Shown here one piece after another: positions 33,064 to 40,061 of a stretch of DNA of 40,061 bases. The notes beneath the pieces are model-generated. The model saw nothing but the letters and a program-made list of their open reading frames with translations, was not told the DNA's origin and searched no databases. Numbering within the stretch: the stretch's first letter is position 1; every line of letters starts with the position of its first letter. Both the position numbers and the translations under genes were made by a program. Source of the DNA: Paracoccus sp. (in: a-proteobacteria) (GTDB lineage Bacteria > Pseudomonadota > Alphaproteobacteria > Rhodobacterales > Rhodobacteraceae). The DNA is taken from assembly GCF_030536915.1 (NCBI RefSeq), contig NZ_JAUNPC010000019.1, positions 2,081-42,141 of the forward strand. The letters run 5' to 3'.

Positions 33064-34206
33064 ATGGCCAAGCGCCCGATTTTCGAGGAGGTGTCCACCG
33101 CGACGCCTTCCGCCCGACCCGTCGCCAACCTGATCGACACCGCCCCCAAGGGCGCGCGGGGCGCGATCCGCGTCTGGCTGATCGTCCTTTTCGTGCTGGT
33201 CGCTGCCATGATCGCGCTGGGGGGCGCCACGCGGCTGACCGGATCGGGCCTGTCGATCACCGAATGGAAGCCCGTGACCGGCGCGCTGCCGCCCAGCGGC
33301 GCGGCGGCGTGGGAGGCCGAGTTCGCGAAATACCAGCAGATCCCCCAGTTCCGCGAGGACAACCCGACGATGGACCTTGCCGGGTTCAAGCGCATCTACT
33401 GGTGGGAATGGAGCCACCGGCAGCTCGGCCGTGCCGTGGGCCTCGTCTGGGCCGTTGGATTCCTGTTCTTCTGGCTGACGAAACGCATCCCGCCGGGCTG
33501 GACGCCGCGGCTGCTGATCGTGGGCGGCTTGGGCGCGCTGCAGGGGGCCATCGGCTGGTGGATGGTCGCCTCGGGTCTGGTCGAGGGCATGACGGCGGTC
33601 GCCTCCTACCGGCTGGCAACGCATCTGGGGCTCGCCTTCGCCATCCTCGGGCTGATCGCCTGGTATGTGTTCCATTTGGACCGCCCCGAGGCGCAACTGA
33701 TCCGCGCCCGCCGGGCAGGTGAGCCGAAGCTGTTTTCCATGACCACCGGCCTGATGCACCTGAGTTTCGTTCAGATCCTGATCGGCGCCTTGGTCGCAGG
33801 GATCGACGCGGGGCGGCAATATACCGGCTGGCCCCGGATGGGCGGCGAGTGGATTCCGGCCGCCATCTGGGACCCCGTGCTCGGCTGGCGCAACTTCTTC
33901 GAGAACGCGGCCACGGTGCAGTTCACGCACCGGATGGTGGCCTACCTGCTGGCGATCTTCGCCGTGGTGGTCTGGCTGCGCTCGCGCCGTTCGCCCCATC
34001 CGGTGACGCGGGGGGCCTTCACGGTGATGATCGCGGCGGTCGCCTTCCAGATCGTGCTGGGCATCGTCACGGTGATGCGCGGCGCGCCCTTGGGCGAGGC
34101 GCTGGCGCATCAGTTCGGCGCGGTGGCGCTGTTCGTGCTGATCATCCGGGCGCGGCACCACGCCCGCTATCCTTATGAAACCAGCGTCAGGGGGACGATC
34201 CGATGA
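33064..34206 (+). CDS. ctaA: Heme A synthase (CtaA/COX15 type 2)
   Basis: Oxidises the methyl of heme O to heme A for aa3-type cytochrome oxidases, in the cytoplasmic membrane. The 380-residue protein has about eight membrane helices in two related halves and the conserved His ligands: EWSHRQLGR, YRLATHLGLAF, VQFTHRMVAY and EALAHQFGAVA. GGATRLTGSGLSITEWKPVTG is the diagnostic N-terminal motif. ATG 33064 follows GAAGGGG six bases upstream. The stop overlaps the next gene (ATGA). Confidence 0.96.
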   Translation: MAKRPIFEEVSTATPSARPVANLIDTAPKGARGAIRVWLIVLFVLVAAMIALGGATRLTGSGLSITEWKPVTGALPPSGAAAWEAEFAKYQQIPQFREDNPTMDLAGFKRIYWWEWSHRQLGRAVGLVWAVGFLFFWLTKRIPPGWTPRLLIVGGLGALQGAIGWWMVASGLVEGMTAVASYRLATHLGLAFAILGLIAWYVFHLDRPEAQLIRARRAGEPKLFSMTTGLMHLSFVQILIGALVAGIDAGRQYTGWPRMGGEWIPAAIWDPVLGWRNFFENAATVQFTHRMVAYLLAIFAVVVWLRSRRSPHPVTRGAFTVMIAAVAFQIVLGIVTVMRGAPLGEALAHQFGAVALFVLIIRARHHARYPYETSVRGTIR

Positions 34207-35699
34207 TTTCGGAGAATGCAGCGATGAACGCCCTTCTGGCCTTTCAGCGCCAGACCGAGGCGCTGTCCTCGGTCGCCGAGCGGCTGTCCTGGGACCAGGA
34301 GACCGTGATGCCGCGCGGCGCGGTCGAGCAGCGGTCCGAGGAGATGGCCGCGATCGAATCCGTCCTGCACGAGCGCCGCACCGATCCGCGCATCGGCGAG
34401 TGGCTGGACGCCGCCGACCCGCAGACGGAAAGCGAGGAGCGTATCCTTGCCCTGATCACCCGCGACCATGCGCGGGCGAACGCGATTCCCGCCGATCTCG
34501 CGACAGAACTCGCGCGGCAGACGAGCCTCGGGCAGGGGATATGGGCCGGGGCGCGGGCCAACGAGGAGCCTGCGGACTTCATGCCGACGCTGGACCAGAT
34601 CCTCGTGCTGAAGCAGGACCAGGCCCATGCGCTGGTCGCGGCGGGCTTCGGCGGTGGCGACGCTTACGACGCGCTGCTGGATGATTATGAACCCGGCACC
34701 ACGCAGGCCGAGATCGCGGCCCTGTTCGACGCCATGCACCCCCGGCTGGTGCAGTTGCGCGAGGCCGTGCTGGGCGCATCCGACCAGCCCGCGCCGCTGG
34801 AAGGGCGCTTCCCGCAGGAAGGCCAGATGCGTCTTGCCCGCGCCTGCGCGACGGGCTTCGGCTATGACTGGACGCGGGGGCGGATGGACATCGCGGTGCA
34901 TCCCTTCTCCAGCGGGCGCTGGCAGGACAGTCGGATCACCACGCGGATCGTGGAAGCCGACCCCTTCAACTGCATCTACTCGACCATCCACGAGGTCGGC
35001 CATTCGGGCTATGAGCAGGGGATCGACCCCGACCACGCCTTCACGCCGCTGGGCCGCGGCGTGTCCATGGGCGTCCACGAAAGCCAGAGCCGGCTATACG
35101 AGAACCAGATGGGTCGCAGCCGGGCCTTTGCCGGCTGGCTGTTCCAGCGGATGAGCGACATGATGGGCGGGCTGTCGGTGCCCGATGCGGACGCCTTCTA
35201 CCGCACCGTCAACCGGGTGACTCCGGGCTATATCCGCACCGAGGCGGATGAGGTGCAGTACAACCTGCACATCATGATGCGCTTCGACCTGGAACGCGAC
35301 CTGATCGCAGGACGGCTCTCGACCGACGATCTGGAGGAGGCTTGGAATGCCCGCTTCCTGCGCGATTTCGGCGTGGCCGTGGATCGGCCCTCGAACGGGG
35401 TGCTGCAGGATGTCCATTGGTCGGTCGGGCTGTTCGGCTATTTTCCGACCTATGCGCTGGGGAATGTCTATGCCGGCGCGCTGAACGCGGCGATGCGGGA
35501 CGCGGTGCCGGATCTGGACGAGTCGCTGGCGCGGGGCGACGCAACGCCGGGAACGGAATGGCTGCGCGAGAACCTGCAGCGCCACGGCGGGCTTTACGAA
35601 CCCGCCGCGCTGGTCGAGCAGGCCGTCGGCGGCCCGGTCACGCCCGAGCCGCTGCTGGCCTACCTGGAAGAAAAGTTCGGGGCGATCTACGGCCTGTAG
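34203..35699 (+). CDS. Carboxypeptidase Taq-type, peptidase family M32
   Basis: A zinc carboxypeptidase of 498 residues. HEVGH (263-267) is the metal site with Glu264 as the base, and HESQSRLYEN about 25 residues on gives the next ligand Glu293; the WDxE near residue 30 (LSWDQETVMP) is the M32 N-terminal motif. FPTYALGNVYAGAL near the end is also typical. ATG 34203 overlaps the ctaA stop as ATGA; a second in-frame ATG at 34224 is possible. The convergent SDR gene ends six bases beyond. It probably turns over peptides in the cytosol. Confidence 0.94.
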   Translation: MISENAAMNALLAFQRQTEALSSVAERLSWDQETVMPRGAVEQRSEEMAAIESVLHERRTDPRIGEWLDAADPQTESEERILALITRDHARANAIPADLATELARQTSLGQGIWAGARANEEPADFMPTLDQILVLKQDQAHALVAAGFGGGDAYDALLDDYEPGTTQAEIAALFDAMHPRLVQLREAVLGASDQPAPLEGRFPQEGQMRLARACATGFGYDWTRGRMDIAVHPFSSGRWQDSRITTRIVEADPFNCIYSTIHEVGHSGYEQGIDPDHAFTPLGRGVSMGVHESQSRLYENQMGRSRAFAGWLFQRMSDMMGGLSVPDADAFYRTVNRVTPGYIRTEADEVQYNLHIMMRFDLERDLIAGRLSTDDLEEAWNARFLRDFGVAVDRPSNGVLQDVHWSVGLFGYFPTYALGNVYAGALNAAMRDAVPDLDESLARGDATPGTEWLRENLQRHGGLYEPAALVEQAVGGPVTPEPLLAYLEEKFGAIYGL

Positions 35700-35705
35700 G
35701 GGCCG

Positions 35706-36365
35706 TCAGATCGCCAGTTCCGACAGGATGCGGTCAGCCTCGGCCCGGCAGGGGGTGAGGGCCGAGCGGTCCTCTCCGGGGAAGAAGCGGCCCCGTATGG
35801 CGGTCGGCATCGGCTTCGGCGTGGCGATGACGACGCGCGGGCCGATGCGCTGGTTTTCAGCCTGCCAGCTGCGGGCAAAGGCTATCTGGGCGGCCTTGGT
35901 CGCGCCATAGGCGCCGAAGAAGGGCTCGCCTCCGCGCGGGTCGTCGAAGAACAGCGCAGTGCCGTTGCGGGCGCGCAGCAGCGGCTCGATCAGGACCGAC
36001 AGCCCGTGCGTCGCGGTGATGTTGGTCGAGACCGAGCGGTCCATGTCCTTGGGATCGACATGGGGCGCCGGTCCGAGAGGTGCGGCATGGATCGCCGCAT
36101 GCGCCCACAGGTCGCAGCCGCCCCAGCGGTCCAGCACCGCCTGCACAAGCTGGATCATCGCCGCGGGCTGGGTGATGTCCATCGGCGCCAGCGTCGCGGC
36201 GCCGCCGACGGCGCGGATGCGGTCATCCAGTTCCTCAAGCGCGCCGGTCGTCCGGCCGACGGCAACGACATGGTAGCCGCGCGCGCCGAGGCGTTCGGCA
36301 AGGGCCGCGCCGAGGCCGCGCGAGGCGCCGGTCACGATGGCAAGTTTCTGGTCTCTGTCGCTCAT
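35706..36365 (-). CDS. Short-chain dehydrogenase/reductase-like protein lacking the usual Ser
   Basis: A protein of 219 residues with the classic SDR layout: TGASRGLG (12-19) for NAD(P), VGRT (likely NADP preference), NIT Asn115, and Y-x3-K as Tyr153 and Lys157 in GAYGATK. The catalytic Ser, normally about 13 residues before the Tyr, appears replaced by acidic residues in LFFDDPRGG (about 139-146). Either the enzyme uses another residue or it is a non-catalytic SDR relative. It is the last gene of the minus-strand operon, 60 bases after the GS-like gene. Substrate is unknown. Confidence 0.8.
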   Translation of the reverse strand: MSDRDQKLAIVTGASRGLGAALAERLGARGYHVVAVGRTTGALEELDDRIRAVGGAATLAPMDITQPAAMIQLVQAVLDRWGGCDLWAHAAIHAAPLGPAPHVDPKDMDRSVSTNITATHGLSVLIEPLLRARNGTALFFDDPRGGEPFFGAYGATKAAQIAFARSWQAENQRIGPRVVIATPKPMPTAIRGRFFPGEDRSALTPCRAEADRILSELAI

Positions 36366-36425
36366 GCCCAGCCCATTGCCACCGCCCGCGCGTGGCCGCA
36401 AGCGGTGAATGGACGCACCCCGGCT

Positions 36426-37781
36426 TTAAACGTTCAGCAGCAGATGCTCGCGTTCCCACGGGCTGATCACCTGCAGGAACTCCTTGTATTCGTTGCGCTT
36501 GACGGCCTCGTAGACGGCAACGAACTCGGACCCCAGCACCTCGCGCATGGGTTCCGACGCCACCATCTCGTCCAGCGCGTCGCCCAGGTTCGTGGGCAGC
36601 TCGTCCTCGGACATGTAGGCGTCGCCGAGGCATTCGGCGCGTGGGTTCGCGGCCTGCACCAGTCCCAGGTAGCCGGTCGCAAGGGACGCTGCGAGGCCGA
36701 GGTAGGGGTTGCAGTCCATCCCCGCCAGCCGGTTTTCGACCCGTCGGCCGTCCGGGGCCGAGATCGGCACCCGCAGCCCTGTAGTGCGGTTGTCGCGGCC
36801 CCATTCAAGGTTGATGGGCGCGGCGAAGTCCGGGACATAGCGGCGGTAGCTGTTGACGTAAGGAGCCAGCAGCGCGATCGCGGCAGGCAGGTGGCTTTGC
36901 ATCCCGGCGATGAAATGCAGGAACTCGGGCGTCTCGCGGCCCTTCTCGTCCGAGAAGATGTTGCGCCCCGTTTCCACGTCGATCACCGAGTGGTGGATGT
37001 GCATGGCGCTGCCCGGCTCGCCCTCGATGGGCTTGGCCATGAAGGTGGCGAAGCAGTCGTGACGCAGCGCGGCCTCGCGGATCAGGCGCTTGAAGTAGAA
37101 GATCTCGTCCGCCAGCTTCACCGGGTCGCCGTGGGCGAGGTTGATTTCCACCTGCCCCGCGCCGCCTTCCTGCAGGATGCCGTCGATCTCGAAGCCCTGC
37201 GCCTCGGCGAAGTCGTAGATGTCGTCGATCACCTTGCCGTATTCGTCCACCGCCGACAGCGAATAGGCCTGCTTGGCCGCCGCGCGACGGCCCGACCGGC
37301 CCATCGGCGGCTGGATCGGCTGGTTCGGGTCGATGTTGCGGGCGACGAGGAAGAACTCCATCTCGGGCGCCACGATGGGCCGCCAGCCGCGTTCGGCGTA
37401 AAGGCCGACGATGCGCTTCAGCACGTTGCGCGGCGCGACGGGGATCGGCTGACCCTGCTGGTCGAAGACGTCGTGGATCACCTGCAGCGTCACGTCGGCC
37501 GTCCAGGGCGCGGCCGATACCGTGTCAAAGTCGGGGATTAGCACCATGTCGGGTTCGGTGAAGGCGCCGGCGGGATTGTCCGCCCATTCCCCCGTGATCG
37601 TCTGCAGGAAGATCGAGTTCGGCAGGTAGAAGCTTTCCTGCCGCGCGAACTTCGATGCGGGCATCGCCTTGCCACGGGCGACGCCCGCCATGTCGGGAAC
37701 GATGCACTCGACCTCGTCGAGCCGTCGGCCCTCGACATAGTCGCGGGCGGCTTGCGGGATGTTCGTCAGCCAGTCTGACAT
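36426..37781 (-). CDS. Glutamine synthetase family protein (gamma-glutamyl ligase type)
   Basis: A protein of 451 residues with the GS fold but shaped like the PuuA/GlnA-like ligases: an N-terminal beta-grasp domain (1-115), metal ligands E140 and E142 in APEMEFFLV, E212 in GQVEINL, His261/His263 in SAMHIHHS, and substrate Arg332 in NRTTGLRVP, all present, so it should be active. PuuA-type ligases join glutamate to an amine such as putrescine, with ATP. In the same operon sit a class I amidotransferase and a PaiB-like protein. The true substrate cannot be told here. Start ATG 37781 is 40 bases from the PaiB stop. Confidence 0.88.
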   Translation of the reverse strand: MSDWLTNIPQAARDYVEGRRLDEVECIVPDMAGVARGKAMPASKFARQESFYLPNSIFLQTITGEWADNPAGAFTEPDMVLIPDFDTVSAAPWTADVTLQVIHDVFDQQGQPIPVAPRNVLKRIVGLYAERGWRPIVAPEMEFFLVARNIDPNQPIQPPMGRSGRRAAAKQAYSLSAVDEYGKVIDDIYDFAEAQGFEIDGILQEGGAGQVEINLAHGDPVKLADEIFYFKRLIREAALRHDCFATFMAKPIEGEPGSAMHIHHSVIDVETGRNIFSDEKGRETPEFLHFIAGMQSHLPAAIALLAPYVNSYRRYVPDFAAPINLEWGRDNRTTGLRVPISAPDGRRVENRLAGMDCNPYLGLAASLATGYLGLVQAANPRAECLGDAYMSEDELPTNLGDALDEMVASEPMREVLGSEFVAVYEAVKRNEYKEFLQVISPWEREHLLLNV

Positions 37782-37821
37782 GGTTACTTTCCGCCGGCCG
37801 GGCCGGCTTTCGCTTTCGGGT

Positions 37822-38442
37822 TCAGGCGCCGGGAACGATCCCGGCCATCGGATTGTCCTGCGCGGCAAGCCCGGCGATCACGCCCTGCCGGTCAGGAAGG
37901 CCGCGGTTCTGGCTGACCTTCCACTTGCCGGCGATATGCGCCACCGGAATCTCAACTCCGACGATGCCGCGCAGTTGCGCCGCGACGAAGGACTCGGGCG
38001 CGTCCCCGACCGACCAGGGGGCCTGCTGCGCGGCCTCGTGCCGGACGGTCAGCGCGCCCACCTGCGCGCGCAGCCACCCGGGGTCGTCGATGACGCGGGG
38101 CACGCCCCGGACCTCGACGGCAAGATAATTCCAGGTCGGCACCACCTTGCCGGTTTCCGCCTTGGTCGCATACCAGCCGGGCGAGACATAGGCCTGCGCG
38201 CCCTGGAACAGCACCAGCACCTGCCGGTCCGTCTCCTGCATCTCGCGCAGATCGTCAAGCTGCCGGTTCGCACGGGCGAGATGCGCGCGCAGGACGCCGC
38301 CGCCCACGTCGTGCAGGAAGGGGATGAGGTTCGCCGTCAACCCTTGCGGCCCTAGGCTGACCAGCGTGGCCAGCGGATGGGCGGCCATCAGCGCGGCCAG
38401 CACCTCGGGCCGGTCCTCGGCGAAAAGCGGGGGCACATACAT
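37822..38442 (-). CDS. FMN-binding PaiB-like protein (putative negative regulator)
   Basis: A protein of 206 residues with the FMN-binding split-barrel of PaiB: MYVPPLFAEDRPEVLAALMAAHPLATLVS at the start, LRAHLARANRQLDDL, VLVLFQGAQAYVSPGWYATK, VPTWNYLAVEVRG and, near the end, GVEIPVAHIAGKWKVSQNR. PaiB is a negative regulator of sporulation and protease genes in Bacillus, but in Proteobacteria these are flavin-binding proteins of unknown role. The start shares one base with the GATase stop (TGATG), implying tight translational coupling. Confidence 0.9.
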   Translation of the reverse strand: MYVPPLFAEDRPEVLAALMAAHPLATLVSLGPQGLTANLIPFLHDVGGGVLRAHLARANRQLDDLREMQETDRQVLVLFQGAQAYVSPGWYATKAETGKVVPTWNYLAVEVRGVPRVIDDPGWLRAQVGALTVRHEAAQQAPWSVGDAPESFVAAQLRGIVGVEIPVAHIAGKWKVSQNRGLPDRQGVIAGLAAQDNPMAGIVPGA

Positions 38443-39134
38443 CAGGCGAGGCCCTCCGCGGTCCCCCGCGGATTCTTGAAGAACGCCTCGATCTGGTCGG
38501 CCAGCGGCGTGGAATCGGCGTTGCCCCGGCGGGCGCGGGCCTTGTCCAGCAGATCGGGCGGGACGGGGCCGCCGCGATGCTCGATCAAGCCGTCGATGAA
38601 GCCGTCGCGGAACTCGGGGTGGGGCTGGACGGTGAAGGCGCGGTGGTCATAGACCAGCGCAGCGGCCTGGCAGAATTCGTTGGTGCCGGCGACCGTGGCG
38701 CCGGGGGGCAGGTCCACCACCTGGTCCTGGTGCCATGCGTTCAGCACCATCGGCTGGCCGCCGATGACATAGTCGTTCGCGCCCACGCGCCAGCCGCCGG
38801 GATGCTTGACCACCCGCCCGCCCATGGCCTGCGCGATGACCTGATGGCCGAAGCAGACGCCGACCATCGGCACCTCGGCCGCGAAGGCATCGCGGATGAA
38901 CTGTTCCAGCCGGGGAATGAACGGATGATCCTCATAGACGCCGTGGCGCGATCCGGTGATCAGCCAGCCCTCAGCAGCATCGACGCCTGCAGGGAAGTCG
39001 AGTTCTTCGACGTGATAGCTGTCGAAGCTGAAGCCGCGCCCGGCCAGCAGCCGCTCGAACATGTCGTCGTAGTCGCCGTGTTCGGCCCGCGTCACCTCGG
39101 GCGACTGGCCGGTCTTCAGGATGCCGATCCGCAT
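38442..39134 (-). CDS. Class I glutamine amidotransferase (GMP-synthase-like)
   Basis: A GATase of 230 residues with catalytic Cys94 in GVCFGHQ, His172 and Glu174 in QPHPEF. GSRHGVYED and the DYDDMFERLL start are typical of the GMP-synthase-like GATase group rather than PuuD. Its likely role is hydrolysis of gamma-glutamyl bonds or transfer of glutamine ammonia. It is the first gene of the minus-strand operon, and its stop overlaps the PaiB start. Together with the GS-like gene this resembles a gamma-glutamylation route: ligation of glutamate to an amine, then hydrolysis. Confidence 0.88.
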   Translation of the reverse strand: MRIGILKTGQSPEVTRAEHGDYDDMFERLLAGRGFSFDSYHVEELDFPAGVDAAEGWLITGSRHGVYEDHPFIPRLEQFIRDAFAAEVPMVGVCFGHQVIAQAMGGRVVKHPGGWRVGANDYVIGGQPMVLNAWHQDQVVDLPPGATVAGTNEFCQAAALVYDHRAFTVQPHPEFRDGFIDGLIEHRGGPVPPDLLDKARARRGNADSTPLADQIEAFFKNPRGTAEGLA

Positions 39135-39276
39135 CGGGAACTCTCATGATCGTGGTGAGGACAAGGTAGGCTTGCCCCCGGGGGGGCCGCAAGGGGGCGG
39201 TCCGACCAAAGGCGCGGCTGGCACACGGCACGGGCTGCGGCTAGGTTCGCCCCAGGTTCATGCAGGAGACACCCCC

Positions 39277-40061
39277 ATGACGGGATTGCGCGACGACGGA
39301 CACAGCCATGTCGATCCTGACGGGCTGATGGAGTTCTCGGTCGTCTTCACCGACCGCAGCCTCAACCACATGTCGAAGAAGTTCCAGCAGGTCATGCGCG
39401 ACATCTCGGACATGGCGCGCGAGGTCTATGGCGCCGAGGGCGTGGCCCTGGTGCCGGGCGGCGGCACCTTTGCGATGGAATCGGTCGCCCGCCAGTTCGC
39501 GCGGGACGCCAACGCGCTGATCGTGCGGAACGGCTGGTTCAGCTTCCGCTGGACGCAGATCCTCGACGCCGTTGATTTCGACGCCGAGGCGCAGGTGCAT
39601 CCCGCCCGCCCCGACGGCAACGAGGCCCGTCCCGCCTATGCCCCCGCGCCCATCGAGGATGTTGTGGCCGAAATCGCCCGCTCGCGCCCGGCGGTGGTCT
39701 TTGCGCCCCATGTGGAAACCTCGGCCGGACTGATCCTGCCCGACGACTATATCGCCGCGCTGGCCAAGGCCGTGCACGAGGTCGGCGGGCTGATGGTGCT
39801 GGATTCCATCGCCTCGGGCGCAATCTGGGTGGACATGAAGGCGCTTGGCGTGGACGTGCTGATTTCCGCCCCGCAGAAGGGGTGGAGCGCCTCGCCCGCC
39901 GCCGGTCTGGTCATGTTCTCGGAGCGCGGGCTGGAGCGGCTGGAAGCCACGACCAGTGACAGCTTCGCGCTGGACCTGAAGAAATGGCGCGCGATCATGA
40001 AGGCCTATGAGGACGGCGGCCACGCCTATCATGCGACCATGCCGACCGACGCGCTGGTGGC
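39277..40061 (+). CDS. Class V aminotransferase (alanine-glyoxylate aminotransferase-like), 3' end outside window
   Basis: Starts at ATG 39277 (MTGLRDDGHSH) with AGGAG (39264-39268) eight bases upstream, and is open to the window end (261 residues visible of about 390). The class V fold is shown by ALVPGGGTFAMES (the PLP phosphate region), VFAPHVETSAGLILP, VLDSIASGAI (the Asp that contacts PLP) and SAPQKGWSAS with Lys201 as Schiff base. The family transaminates small amino acids such as serine or alanine with glyoxylate or pyruvate. It is divergent from the GATase operon by 142 bases, suggesting shared regulation. The end is missing. Confidence 0.88.
   Translation, partial: MTGLRDDGHSHVDPDGLMEFSVVFTDRSLNHMSKKFQQVMRDISDMAREVYGAEGVALVPGGGTFAMESVARQFARDANALIVRNGWFSFRWTQILDAVDFDAEAQVHPARPDGNEARPAYAPAPIEDVVAEIARSRPAVVFAPHVETSAGLILPDDYIAALAKAVHEVGGLMVLDSIASGAIWVDMKALGVDVLISAPQKGWSASPAAGLVMFSERGLERLEATTSDSFALDLKKWRAIMKAYEDGGHAYHATMPTDALV

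Noticed and set aside
32056-34161. Long minus-strand open frame antisense to trmJ and ctaA
   Set aside because: Low-complexity Arg/Gly/His-rich translation, spans an intergenic region, and conflicts with two well-supported plus-strand genes.
39160-39200. G- and C-run region in the GATase/aminotransferase gap as a terminator
   Set aside because: Both flanking genes start here and diverge, so a terminator is not expected; the runs are GC-biased and no clean stem was found.

Overview
This is a GC-rich chromosomal window from an alphaproteobacterium of the Rhodobacteraceae/Paracoccaceae, most likely a Paracoccus-like species. That call rests on remembered family-level gene content, not a search: Hsp20 followed by a DUF1150 protein, the zinc-ribbon TIGR02300 protein, a DUF4174 protein, propionyl-CoA carboxylase genes interleaved with small lipoproteins, and a TrmJ-CtaA-M32 carboxypeptidase run. 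It reads as ordinary core chromosome. I see no phage, transposase, integrase, CRISPR array, rRNA or replication origin. Coding density is very high and no intergenic gap exceeds 300 bases; the longest (12793-13082, 290 bases) holds a dispersed repeat pair and a terminator.

Layout. 1-3043: tail of a family 8-type glycosyltransferase, the hsp20-DUF1150 pair, a YdcH-like gene, and purE-purK. 3118-7930: an M19 dipeptidase and PepF on the minus strand, a MetY-type sulfhydrylase on the plus strand, and YnfA. 7986-10142: tRNA-Ala(GGC) with its promoter, a TIGR02300 protein, a YgjP-type metallopeptidase and a GntR/FCD regulator. 10147-12792: homoserine dehydrogenase, an isoprenylcysteine methyltransferase-like membrane protein and a GT-A-like glycosyltransferase. 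13083-22686: the methylmalonyl-CoA block, all on the minus strand except two small plus-strand genes. In transcription order it has pccB, a DUF6497-like exported protein, a 46-residue lipoprotein, an acidic hypothetical, two paralogous glycine-zipper lipoproteins, pccA, a one-TM protein and methylmalonyl-CoA mutase. 22859-28443 (plus): alr, a small membrane protein, mlaE-mlaF-like ABC genes, and phoH-ybeY-corC. 28508-32059 (minus): an ABM-like protein with a metal-binding-type N-terminus, a Cys-rich exported protein, guaA and a ThiE-like protein. 32233-35699 (plus): trmJ, ctaA and an M32 carboxypeptidase. 35706-39134 (minus): a compact operon of GATase, PaiB-like, glutamine-synthetase-like and SDR genes. 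39277-end: a class V aminotransferase running off the window.

How the genes work together. PccA/PccB carboxylate propionyl-CoA to methylmalonyl-CoA and the mutase converts it to succinyl-CoA; the epimerase is not in this window. A 10-bp palindrome containing TTTGCAAA upstream of pccB resembles half of the PccR/ScfR operator described for Rhodobacter sphaeroides pccB. phoH-ybeY-corC is a translationally tight set linked to RNA and ribosome quality control. The last operon looks like catabolism or synthesis of a gamma-glutamylated amine, substrate unknown.

The most interesting items are the accessory genes and hairpins inside the pcc cluster, the dispersed intergenic repeat with an inverted pair at 12841-12951, a ThiE-like protein lacking canonical motifs, an SDR lacking its catalytic serine, and the terminal GS/GATase/PaiB operon. 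I did not find a clear defence or otherwise wholly novel multi-gene system.
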